Positions 32,502 to 39,818 of a stretch of 43,860 bases of DNA are shown one piece after another (position 1 is the first letter of the stretch; each line of letters opens with the position of its first letter). Made by a program: the position numbers and the translations under genes. The notes beneath the pieces are model-generated. The model did no database searches. It worked only from the letters and a program-made list of their open reading frames with translations, and was not told where the DNA came from. This DNA is from Lachnospiraceae bacterium (GTDB lineage: Bacteria > Bacillota > Clostridia > Lachnospirales > Lachnospiraceae), in NCBI GenBank assembly GCA_024690825.1, contig JAILOK010000135.1:1-43860 (forward strand). Direction: 5' to 3'.

Positions 32502-33092
32502 GTATGTTTCGTAACTTACTTCAGTAAGGACCAGGTATTCGTTTGCACAGTATCCTTCGATCCCTCCGTGATAAACCTTTACCTTTGACCACTTATCACC
32601 GTATTCAAGGATGACGCCGCGGCTTCCGGGCTGCAGGCGGGCAATACTCGTATGATCAAGACCGGGACCCTCACGGACATTTAAGACCTTCTGTCTGTTG
32701 GTGGTATAGAAGGTGTAGTATCTGCCGTTTACGGTAGAGGTCACATCCTCGATCTTCTGTTCGGCCTGTTCTTCCTCTTCTTCAGTAAGTTCCAGGGATT
32801 CCAGTTCCTCATCGGGAACTTCATCGATCGGCTCGGAAGCCGGTGCGGGTTCGGGCACCGGTTCAGGTTTGGGTTCAGGCTCAGGTTCCGGCTCGGGCTC
32901 GGGCTCAGGCTCAGGTTCCGGCAGAGGCTCCGGCTCGGGGGCCGGTTCTTCGATCTGTACCGGAGGTTCTTCAACAGCGGCCTTTTTTGAAAGATCGGGA
33001 AGCCCGAACTGTAAAACAGTGACGGCAGCCAACGCTGTCACTATATATACCGCCGCCATGACGGTAAGTAATTTTTTCAGATTGTTTATCAT
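32472..33092 (-). CDS. Membrane-anchored SH3-domain protein with Pro-Glu repeat linker
   Basis: A 206-residue protein. One N-terminal membrane helix (about 8-30) is followed by a Pro/Glu repeat (about 41-85, mostly PEPE units) and an acidic helix (ELESLELTEEEEEQAEQ). A C-terminal bacterial SH3 domain occupies about 135-195 (KVLNVREGPGLDHTSIARLQPGSRGVI, DKWSKVKVYHGGIEGYCANEYL). The rigid PE arm would hold the SH3 domain out in the cell wall, where such domains bind peptidoglycan. AGAGGA lies 8 bases before the ATG. The last four residues and the stop are encoded within the terminator hairpin. Confidence 0.85.
   Translation of the reverse strand: MINNLKKLLTVMAAVYIVTALAAVTVLQFGLPDLSKKAAVEEPPVQIEEPAPEPEPLPEPEPEPEPEPEPEPEPKPEPVPEPAPASEPIDEVPDEELESLELTEEEEEQAEQKIEDVTSTVNGRYYTFYTTNRQKVLNVREGPGLDHTSIARLQPGSRGVILEYGDKWSKVKVYHGGIEGYCANEYLVLTEVSYETYKKAIHNSGV
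32840..32950. repeat. Hexanucleotide repeat coding for Pro-Glu units
   Basis: An array of degenerate 6-bp units of the form GGYTCN on the plus strand, which reads as alternating Pro and Glu on the minus strand in the SH3 gene. Such arrays can change length by slippage in steps of two residues without breaking the frame. Confidence 0.75.
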
Positions 33093-33107
33093 TTTATGTA
33101 TCCTCTG

Positions 33108-33425
33108 TCAGGAATTCTTTTTGAAGGCTTCAAGTTCTGTGCAGAGCCTGGAGATCGTTTCATCTTTTGTCGCTATGGACTGCGTGGCTTCGGCCCTGTA
33201 TTCCTCAAATCGGGCATTTGCCTGTTGAAGGGAATTGTACAGTCTTTGCGAGTCAAAATCAGGATCCTTGTAAAAGACCGTGTAATAGATAAAACCCATG
33301 ATACAAAGGCTGTGAAGCAGAAGGAAGACTATGATGAGGAGGTTATTGTGCAATACCACCGATACGACTGTCAGAGCAAAAAATACACAGCATATTATCA
33401 TCAGGATCTTCGGCATTTTTTTCAT
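33108..33425 (-). CDS. Small two-helix membrane protein with coiled coil
   Basis: A 105-residue protein, not recognised as a named family. Two hydrophobic helices (about 5-25 and 28-50) are followed by a polar, probably coiled-coil tail (DSQRLYNSLQQANARFEEYR and onward). It sits between the divergent-PAP2 gene and the SH3 gene on the same strand, 15 bases before the latter, so the two are cotranscribed. I chose ATG 33425 because AAGGAG lies 9 bases upstream; the earlier in-frame ATGs are too near that site or lack one. It may organise the SH3 protein in the membrane, but that is only a guess. Confidence 0.65.
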   Translation of the reverse strand: MKKMPKILMIICCVFFALTVVSVVLHNNLLIIVFLLLHSLCIMGFIYYTVFYKDPDFDSQRLYNSLQQANARFEEYRAEATQSIATKDETISRLCTELEAFKKNS

Positions 33426-33479
33426 GAAAATCATCTCCTTACGGTAAAACATACTAAACGGACTGTGCGTCCAAAACAT

Positions 33480-33508
33480 AATTTAGCACAAAACAAAGGA
33501 TATATCAA
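33480..33508 (-). promoter_or_regulatory. Promoter of the small membrane protein-SH3 operon
   Basis: On the minus strand TTGATA (33503-33508), a 17-base spacer, then TAAATT (33480-33485), upstream of the gene starting at 33425. Confidence 0.5.
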
Positions 33509-33537
33509 TTTCCCATACAGCATCTTCTGGAAAGGTA

Positions 33538-33999
33538 TTAAAAGAGATTGTAAGAAATGATGGCTGCCGCAACGCCCAGAATGAAGCCTGCAAGTACCTG
33601 CATGGGAGTATGTCCCACGAATTCCTTGAGCTTGGTCTCGGGAGAAGTGCTGGAATCCGCCAGCTGATTTAAGAGATCCATCATATTATTGATGGCTTTA
33701 GCCTGTTTTCCGGTTTCAAGCCTGACGCCCATGGCATCATGCATTACAACTATTGCCATGATGGCTGCGATGGCAAATTCGGGTGAGGAAAAAGAACAAT
33801 TGAGGCCTACGGACAGCGCGACCGAAGTGACCGTGGCTGAATGGGCGCTGGGCATGCCGCCGTCACCAACCAGCCTCTCAAGGTTAAGAGTCTTGTTTAT
33901 CGCAAGATAAATGATTGTTTTTAATACCTGGGCTATCGCCCAGCTTAAAAGACCGGTAATCAGTATTTTGTTTGTTACAAGTCCAATCAATATCTCCAT
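33538..33999 (-). CDS. Divergent PAP2 family protein (YuiD/DUF212)
   Basis: A 153-residue membrane protein of the divergent PAP2 (DUF212/YuiD) family: KILITGLLSWAIAQVLKTIIY, then DGGMPSAHSATVTSVAL, which carries the PSAH phosphatase motif, and VMHDAMGVRLETGKQAKAIN with GHTPMQVLAGFILG. The motifs match an acid-phosphatase-like site in the membrane, so a lipid phosphate is the likely substrate; none is proven. The ribosome site AAGGA lies before the ATG. It is the first gene of this minus-strand group, with its own upstream region next to the divergent gene at 34173. Confidence 0.88.
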   Translation of the reverse strand: MEILIGLVTNKILITGLLSWAIAQVLKTIIYLAINKTLNLERLVGDGGMPSAHSATVTSVALSVGLNCSFSSPEFAIAAIMAIVVMHDAMGVRLETGKQAKAINNMMDLLNQLADSSTSPETKLKEFVGHTPMQVLAGFILGVAAAIISYNLF

Positions 34000-34172
34000 G
34001 GTGTGTTTCCTTATTCAATGATATTGGGGATAAAAAGAATGATACCCCGTTCGGTATACTATATCTTGTATTATAAGATTGTTTTCAGAAAAATCAAGGA
34101 GAGTGTATAAAGAAGCACGATCCGATGCGTGAGTAATTGAAGAACAGGCCAAAGAATGTTATTATCATAAGT

Positions 34173-34553
34173 ATGGGAGCCAAGAAAAAACTTGAACAGA
34201 ATTTAGCAGTGGAGCGGACGGAACTGTCTCATGAACGTACCGAACTGTCGGTGTTGAGGACGGAACTTGCTTTCAGAAACAGCAAGCTTTCCGTTGAACA
34301 GACGCACCTTTCGTTCGTACGGACCGAGGTCAGTCTTGCCGGCAGTGCCGCGGCGGTATATAAAGCACTTCCGGCGCTTGGTGTATCGGGGACGTTCAGC
34401 GTTATGCTGGCAGTGTTTCTGCTGGTCTGGGCGGTATATTTCTTTGTCAGGGACCGTCTGACTTATCCTAAACTCAAACGTGAAATAGAAGAAATGGAGA
34501 GGCAGAAGGATGAGATCATAAAGCAGACCGGCATGGAAAGTGAGGGAGACTGA
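34173..34553 (+). CDS. DUF202-like membrane protein with heptad repeats
   Basis: A 126-residue protein from ATG 34173 (an in-frame TTG at 34137 would add 12 residues; neither has a strong ribosome site). After a basic start (MGAKKKLEQNL) come six consecutive seven-residue units of the form xRTELSx (ERTELSH, ERTELSV, LRTELAF, RNSKLSV, EQTHLSF, VRTEVSL), then two membrane helices and a coiled C-terminal tail. The RT-x-L-x-x-x-RT pattern before a membrane hairpin resembles the DUF202 fold (PF02656), which also forms the membrane part of yeast VTC1. Its stop is one base before the PPK2 gene, so the two are coupled. Confidence 0.6.
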   Translation: MGAKKKLEQNLAVERTELSHERTELSVLRTELAFRNSKLSVEQTHLSFVRTEVSLAGSAAAVYKALPALGVSGTFSVMLAVFLLVWAVYFFVRDRLTYPKLKREIEEMERQKDEIIKQTGMESEGD

Positions 34554-34554
34554 T

Positions 34555-36027
34555 ATGTTAAAGGATTATGCAAAAAGCGAGATCCCTTCCGAGGAAGAGA
34601 TCACCCGTAAACTCAAGGAGGAACGGGCACGGCTCAGTGGATTTCAGTTGAGGATCAAGGAAGCCGGTCTTCCCGTTATGGTCCTGTTTGAAGGCTGGAG
34701 CGCTGCGGGAAAGGGAGCTGTCATAGGAAAGGTTATCCGCAACATCGATCCCAGATTTTTTAAGGTTGCGGCGATGGACAGACAGCCCAATGACGAAGAA
34801 AAACGGTATCCTTTTCTCTACAGATACATAAGGGAAATACCCGAGGCAGGAAAGTTCAGATTCTTTGATACCTGCTGGATGGAAGAAATAGTGGACGGCG
34901 TGGTTGACGGCAGGCTTTCCGGGGAAGAATACAGAAAAAGGGTTCACTCGATAAACGTGATCGAGAGACAGCTCTGTGACAACGGATATCTGGTCGTCAA
35001 ATTCTTTTTTCACATATCAAAAAAAGAGCAGAAAAAAAGATTAAAGGCTCTTAAATCCGAAAAGGATACAAGCTGGAGAGTCGATGATGACGACATTAAG
35101 CAGAATAAGCATTACGATGAGTTCATGGATGTTTTCGACAGGTACCTGACTGACAATAACCAGTCCAGGGCCCCGTGGTATATCATAGATGCCGAAAACA
35201 AAAGGTGGGCCGAACTGCAGGTGCTTGAATTCCTGAATCAGGGAATTGATATCGCGCTTCAGAATCATACAGCAAATGTTCCCATACTTCAGAACATATT
35301 CCCCATGGACAAACCCGGGAAGCTTTCGGATATTTCTCTTTCCGATAAAACACTGACGGATGAAGAGTACGATCTTGAACTGAACAGGCTGCAGAAGGAA
35401 CTGGCCGAGCTTGGCAACAAGGTATACAGAAAGAAGATCCCGGTCATCATTGCCTATGAAGGATGGGATGCCGCCGGAAAGGGAGGCAACATCAAGAGGA
35501 TCACGGCAGCCCTTGATCCAAGGGACTTTGTGGTGGAGCCGATAGCAAGCCCGGAGCCTCACGAGAAAGCCCGCCATTATCTGTGGAGATTCTGGACACG
35601 GCTTCCTAAGACAGGACATATAACGATCTTTGACAGGACATGGTACGGGCGGGTGATGGTCGAAAGACTGGAAGGATTCTGTACTGAGAATGACTGGCAG
35701 AGAGCCTATAATGAAATAAACGAGTTTGAAAAAGAACTGTCGGAATGGGGCGCGGTCATTATCAAGTTCTGGGTTCAGATCGACAAGGATACCCAGCTTG
35801 CGAGATTTACCGACAGGCAGAATACACCGGAAAAGCAGTGGAAGATCACTGACGAAGACTGGCGCAACAGGGAAAAATGGGATCTTTACGAAGGGGCTGT
35901 TGACGAGATGCTTGAAAAGACCAGCACAGCATTTGCGCCCTGGCACATACTGGAATCCGTGGACAAGAAATATGCGAGGATAAAGGCATTAAAGACTGTC
36001 ATAGATGAGATAAAAAAGGTTTTATAA
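34555..36027 (+). CDS. pap: Polyphosphate:AMP phosphotransferase, two PPK2 domains
   Basis: A 490-residue protein with tandem PPK2 domains. The first Walker A is GWSAAGKG (47-54), the second GWDAAGKG (303-310). The C-terminal half has the full lid motif FDRTWYGRV (359-367), while the N-terminal half has FDTCWMEE (104-111), with Thr in place of the Arg. So the C-terminal domain is probably the active one, as in other two-domain Pap enzymes, which make ADP from AMP and polyphosphate. I chose ATG 34555 because GGGAG lies 6 bases upstream; an in-frame GTG at 34540 was rejected. It follows the DUF202-like gene at one base. Confidence 0.9.
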   Translation: MLKDYAKSEIPSEEEITRKLKEERARLSGFQLRIKEAGLPVMVLFEGWSAAGKGAVIGKVIRNIDPRFFKVAAMDRQPNDEEKRYPFLYRYIREIPEAGKFRFFDTCWMEEIVDGVVDGRLSGEEYRKRVHSINVIERQLCDNGYLVVKFFFHISKKEQKKRLKALKSEKDTSWRVDDDDIKQNKHYDEFMDVFDRYLTDNNQSRAPWYIIDAENKRWAELQVLEFLNQGIDIALQNHTANVPILQNIFPMDKPGKLSDISLSDKTLTDEEYDLELNRLQKELAELGNKVYRKKIPVIIAYEGWDAAGKGGNIKRITAALDPRDFVVEPIASPEPHEKARHYLWRFWTRLPKTGHITIFDRTWYGRVMVERLEGFCTENDWQRAYNEINEFEKELSEWGAVIIKFWVQIDKDTQLARFTDRQNTPEKQWKITDEDWRNREKWDLYEGAVDEMLEKTSTAFAPWHILESVDKKYARIKALKTVIDEIKKVL

Positions 36028-36045
36028 AGTTTGGAGTGAAGTGAA

Positions 36046-38685
36046 ATGAAAAAGAAGTGTTATGTATCCGTTTCCGTTATTACCGTCTTTTTGATGGTTT
36101 TCCTTAATGTCATGCCCGCTCTGGCGGATGAGACGGTCCCATCCCCTGACAGCAGCGTATCTTCAGACAGCATATCGCAGGAAAGAATATCATCAGGCGG
36201 TATATCATCGGACGAAATACCATCAGACAGCATATCGGAAGATACCATATCATCTGATGATGTTCTGCCGGATATCGTAACACCGGAGAGCATGTCTCCT
36301 TCCGAAAATGCAACGGAAGAAGCTGCGGAAAGCGCGGATCCTTTTAAGGATGGCGAAGTCCTTGGATATGCGGTTCCTCTTCCAGAGGGGGAAGAGGCCC
36401 AACAGACATCCTCAAAGATACACTATAACAGCGGAGACCAGGATAAGGTTCATGACAAGATCATGGCCATGAAGAGCAAGTATCCCGAGGGGATGGAATG
36501 GACCAACAGCAATTATTATGAATGGAAGGGCGGGATCTATACCGGAGGATACGGATGCGCAGGCTTTGCTTTCCTTTTAAGTGATGCGGCCTTTGACGAT
36601 GCTCCTGCAAGAATGATAGAAAATGTCACCTTCAGTTCGGTCAGGGTCGGAGATATACTCCGTGTGAACGGAAATACTCATTCGGTCATAATAACGGAAG
36701 TGAACAGTGATTCCGTTACGCTGGCAGAGGGAAACTATAATTCTTCGATCCACTGGGGAAGGACGATGACGGCATCGGAGGTGAATAAATCCGATTACAT
36801 GCTGACGCGTTATGATGATGATTCCGGTGAGAGCAGGATAACGCTTAAAATAACAAAATATCCCAAACAGGAATATGTCATCGGTGAGAAACTGGATCTG
36901 ACCGGTGGAGAGATAACTGCCTTAAAACCGGGACAGAGTGAGGCTGACGGCGAGGTTATTGCCATGACCGATCCGAAGGTCAAGGTGGACAGTTCAAAAT
37001 TCAACTCCGAAAAGCCCGGAAAATACAGCATTACCTTAAAGTACAAGGAGGCTTCCGTAAGTTTCAAGGTTGAGGTAAAGGTCGATCAGAAGAATGCAAC
37101 AGTTGTGGTAAGCGGAAACGATTCGGGCGGGAAAGAGCACAGCGGCTATTTTATAAGCGTTGCCGACGCGCTATCCTCCTTAAAAAATTCCGACGGGGAA
37201 TATGAGATCTCGGTTCTTGCGGCTACCAATGAGACAAAAAAACTCTCTGTTCCTTCAGCGCCGAAATCTGTCAGCATTATCGCAAAAACGGAATCGGCTG
37301 TGATCCGTATATCAGAAACCGCTGTCATCACAAGAGGTGATCTGAAGCTAAACTGCAGGATCGAGAATAAAAAGAATAAATCCATAAGCCTGAAACCCGC
37401 AGCGGGATCAAAGCTTACGATCGAAAAAGCTTCCGACAATATAAGGACCATAACCGCTAAAAAAGGTTCTGCCGTGAACATCCTGACGGACATGTCACTT
37501 AAAAATCTGACCTGTCCGGGAACTCTTGCGATCGCTGACGGCTGTGAACTGACCATGGTGAATAAAGGAACTTTGAATCTGACGGGGACATGCACCGGAA
37601 AGATCAAAGTGACAAGTACCAAAAAAGCACTTATAAAAAAAGCGGATGCCGTAGAGCTGGTTCTGGTTTCAAATGAAGGAGTGATACCGAAGCTGACGCT
37701 GGGAAGCGTTGACAGGACGCTCTCTTTAACGATCGTTGACGGATCGGGAAATGTCCCTGATCTTTTATCCGGAACAAAGGTACTGAATGCAAAGAAGACC
37801 CCCGATGCTGATGCGGAGAAGATCAATATCGTAAATACGAACGGCGGAGAGGTGCTGAAAGCTTTCGTTTACGGGAAAAAGATCCTTGCCGAGAATCCGG
37901 AAACCCTTACTTTGGACGGAAAGAATTATCCCGGTTTTGAAAAAGCATTTATGGTGATAGCAGCGGATTCTTCAGGGACTTCCCATGAGATAAGACTGAA
38001 CAGGGATACCGTTTTAAGTAAATGGAAGTTTCCGGTAAATACCGGAGTGATCACTATAGACGGGCAGTCGCATAATGTCAGGATCAACGGGTTTACCGGG
38101 ATCCTGCCAAAGAGTCCGCTGGAGATGAAAAACATTAATCTGACTGTCAGAAGTGTCAATGATGAGCCGGCAGGTTTTACTGTTAAAAGCAAAAAAAGCG
38201 TAACGCTTGAAAAGGTTTCCGCGGATGCAAAATCTTTTAGTATTGTGGGAGATCCGGGTTCCGGCCTTATCATCAGGGACTGCAGCAAAATAACAAAAAT
38301 AAACGGATTCGGAAAAGCGGAACTGACAGGAGAGATTTCGATCAGCCGCAGATGTACGGTAAGGGAACTGGAACTGTCGGGAGATACAACGCTTACAATG
38401 CTTCCGGGATCCGGTTTTACCGTAAGGCGTTTTGCCGCATCCGGCAATCCTCATCTGGTCCTTAAGGAGGGCTTTGGTCTCCTGAAGATTGGTGGATCGG
38501 CTGAGGGAAAGGCAGAGCTGGAGCTTGATGATGCGATAAGGGAAGGGTCAAGGATATTTGTCTCAAAGATCCGTGATCTGAATGGGGTATTTTCCGTTAA
38601 GGCATCATTGGGGACGGGTGCTTTGAAAAAATGTGTTCTTGTTACAAAGAAGGGAAATGTATATGTGGTCAGTGCCGAAGAATAG
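36046..38685 (+). CDS. Large secreted protein: Cys/His amidase-like, Ig-like and beta-helix parts
   Basis: An 879-residue exported protein. Signal peptide 1-27 (cleavage after ALA). Residues 36-95 are a low-complexity Ser/Asp/Ile linker with ISSD-type repeats. Residues 125-250 look like a CHAP/NlpC-type fold, with C171 in GGYGCAGFAF, H212 in NTHSVIITEV and a LAEGNYNSSIHWGR segment. An Ig-like group 3 domain follows at about 262-345 (ITKYPKQEYVIGEKLDLTG, KPGKYSITLKY). The rest (about 350-879) has many short beta strands of a beta-helix type, without sorting signal or anchor. The catalytic fold is inferred from motifs. GGAG precedes the ATG. It converges on the PilZ gene. Confidence 0.8.
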   Translation: MKKKCYVSVSVITVFLMVFLNVMPALADETVPSPDSSVSSDSISQERISSGGISSDEIPSDSISEDTISSDDVLPDIVTPESMSPSENATEEAAESADPFKDGEVLGYAVPLPEGEEAQQTSSKIHYNSGDQDKVHDKIMAMKSKYPEGMEWTNSNYYEWKGGIYTGGYGCAGFAFLLSDAAFDDAPARMIENVTFSSVRVGDILRVNGNTHSVIITEVNSDSVTLAEGNYNSSIHWGRTMTASEVNKSDYMLTRYDDDSGESRITLKITKYPKQEYVIGEKLDLTGGEITALKPGQSEADGEVIAMTDPKVKVDSSKFNSEKPGKYSITLKYKEASVSFKVEVKVDQKNATVVVSGNDSGGKEHSGYFISVADALSSLKNSDGEYEISVLAATNETKKLSVPSAPKSVSIIAKTESAVIRISETAVITRGDLKLNCRIENKKNKSISLKPAAGSKLTIEKASDNIRTITAKKGSAVNILTDMSLKNLTCPGTLAIADGCELTMVNKGTLNLTGTCTGKIKVTSTKKALIKKADAVELVLVSNEGVIPKLTLGSVDRTLSLTIVDGSGNVPDLLSGTKVLNAKKTPDADAEKINIVNTNGGEVLKAFVYGKKILAENPETLTLDGKNYPGFEKAFMVIAADSSGTSHEIRLNRDTVLSKWKFPVNTGVITIDGQSHNVRINGFTGILPKSPLEMKNINLTVRSVNDEPAGFTVKSKKSVTLEKVSADAKSFSIVGDPGSGLIIRDCSKITKINGFGKAELTGEISISRRCTVRELELSGDTTLTMLPGSGFTVRRFAASGNPHLVLKEGFGLLKIGGSAEGKAELELDDAIREGSRIFVSKIRDLNGVFSVKASLGTGALKKCVLVTKKGNVYVVSAEE
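36150..36285 (+). repeat. Degenerate repeats coding for Ser/Asp/Ile linker
   Basis: Imperfect 15-30-bp units built on CATATC, TCATC and GACAGC, which encode repeated ISSD/SDSIS blocks in the linker of the secreted protein. They are imperfect and lack spacers, so this is protein-level low complexity. Confidence 0.6.
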
Positions 38686-38702
38686 AGATATCCGGACGGA
38701 TC

Positions 38703-39605
38703 TCATCCTTCAAGCATTGATTCGCATATATCACAGATAAAGCATTTTTCATCATCATTCCAGGTGAGTTTGCCTTCCTCACATACAGGACAGATGCCGC
38801 CGTATTTTGAATTCCAGATATAATTGGCTTTTTCTTCCTTTGGCGCGTTTTCTTCTTCTTTTTCAAGCAGAAGTTTTGCGGCAGCAGTTTCGACAGCAGT
38901 TTCGACAGCGGTTCCAACCGGGGTTTCAACAGCGGTTTCGGCTGTGTTTCCAAACTGCGTTGCTCTTGCAAGTCTGTAGGTCTGTTTCAGATTGATGTAC
39001 TCATTTATGGAAGGAGTTATCGTCAGTATCTCGCATCCGCAGCGGGCGGAACCGTCTTTCTGTATAGTGACATGCAGGATCCTGCCCTTGATATAAAACG
39101 TTTTTTTAAGGACATCATCGGTAAAATGTGTATATATGAGCCTGTGCATCAGGTTCTTTTCGGCAAGCTTCACATCTACATTCGCCCCTATTCCGGTTAC
39201 GGATATGTCATTGATATAGCAGGGATATTTGCCGTTGAGGAGGCTGATCGTGCAGTCGGCCTGTATGCCTACCGGGATCCTTACGGCGCCCCGTCTGTTT
39301 TCAGGCACGCTCTCGTCTTTTGAAATAACGGCATATCTTTCCCTGTCTCCGAATTCATGCAGGACCTGAACACTGTTCCAGATATGAGTACGGCCCGAAG
39401 CCTGGTTGGTATAAAGAATGGCGAAATTCTCGCATCGGTTGTCCAGATTGAGGGTACTTCCGGCTACAACTATTGGAGGAATATATATCCCGTCTTTTTC
39501 TTCTCTCTCTTTCGGTTCAATGGATGTGGTGAAATTGAATTTCCGCCCTGACAGGAAGAAGCTTATTATTATATTATCGGTTTTCGGGATCTCCCACAGA
39601 AACAT
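38703..39605 (-). CDS. PilZ c-di-GMP-binding protein with C-terminal zinc ribbon
   Basis: A 300-residue protein. Residues 1-95 form a beta domain before PilZ, like a YcgR-N module. The PilZ core starts at about 102 with the c-di-GMP motif R105-xxx-R109 (ENRRGAVRI) and D133-x-S135-x-x-G138 (INDISVTGIG). Residues 225-250 are Val/Glu/Thr/Ala repeats, and the C-terminal end is a zinc ribbon with C272, C275, C288, C291 and C294. PilZ with a YcgR-like domain slows flagella or shifts secretion when c-di-GMP rises; the ribbon is unusual here and may bind a partner. GGAGG lies 7 bases before the ATG. No cyclase or EAL protein is in the window. Confidence 0.85.
   Translation of the reverse strand: MFLWEIPKTDNIIISFFLSGRKFNFTTSIEPKEREEKDGIYIPPIVVAGSTLNLDNRCENFAILYTNQASGRTHIWNSVQVLHEFGDRERYAVISKDESVPENRRGAVRIPVGIQADCTISLLNGKYPCYINDISVTGIGANVDVKLAEKNLMHRLIYTHFTDDVLKKTFYIKGRILHVTIQKDGSARCGCEILTITPSINEYINLKQTYRLARATQFGNTAETAVETPVGTAVETAVETAAAKLLLEKEEENAPKEEKANYIWNSKYGGICPVCEEGKLTWNDDEKCFICDICESMLEG
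38882..38941. repeat. Five tandem 12-bp repeats in the PilZ gene
   Basis: Five consecutive units of 12 bases (CAGCAGTTTCGA, twice exact, then three variants). On the minus strand they encode a repeated four-residue Val-Glu-Thr-Ala-like block before the zinc ribbon. Copy number could vary in frame. Confidence 0.8.
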
Positions 39606-39637
39606 TTATCATCCTCCGGCAATACCTAAACGATATT

Positions 39638-39665
39638 ATTATACACATTTTAACTGCCTATTCAA
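39638..39665 (-). promoter_or_regulatory. Promoter of the PilZ gene
   Basis: On the minus strand TTGAAT (39660-39665), a 16-base spacer, then a perfect TATAAT (39638-39643), about 33 bases before the start codon at 39605. Confidence 0.6.
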
Positions 39666-39809
39666 ATATCAAACTCGGATCGAAAGGAATATGGATAATC
39701 AGATTTATTTCAATGGAAATTATGATAAAATATTTCTGATGTTTTTTTACGAAGAAGCGGGAAAGGTCAGTATCTGATCATTAAGGCACAGGAAAAACGG
39801 AGAATAAGA

Positions 39810-39818
39810 ATGAAATGA
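39810..39818 (+). other. Two-codon reading frame ATG AAA TGA overlapping the sensor kinase start
   Basis: ATGAAATGA at 39810-39818 is a minimal frame whose stop overlaps the kinase start codon (ATGA 39815). GGAG at 39799-39802 is 7 bases before this ATG but 12 before the kinase ATG, so ribosomes may start here first and re-initiate. Confidence 0.4.

Noticed and set aside
34079-34111. Promoter TTGTTT...TATAAA for the DUF202-like gene
   Set aside because: The spacer is 21 bases, too long for a confident call.
35041-35946. A 301-codon minus-strand frame inside the PPK2 gene
   Set aside because: The plus-strand frame is a clear two-domain PPK2; the antisense frame is Cys/Pro/Phe-rich and has no recognisable motif.
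36150-36285. Possible CRISPR-like direct repeats
   Set aside because: Units are imperfect, contiguous, in frame and coding for a Ser/Asp/Ile linker; no spacers.
38660-38720. Terminator between the convergent secreted-protein and PilZ genes
   Set aside because: A short imperfect stem (GAGAT/ATCTC) is present but there is no T run on either strand.
38882-38941. Possible CRISPR or iteron array
   Set aside because: 12-bp units without spacers, in frame inside the PilZ gene; a coding minisatellite.
39691-39777. Small plus-strand frame of 28 codons between the PilZ and sensor genes
   Set aside because: Its AAGGA is only 2 bases from the ATG and the frame is short, A/T-rich and lies over promoter sequence; not enough support.
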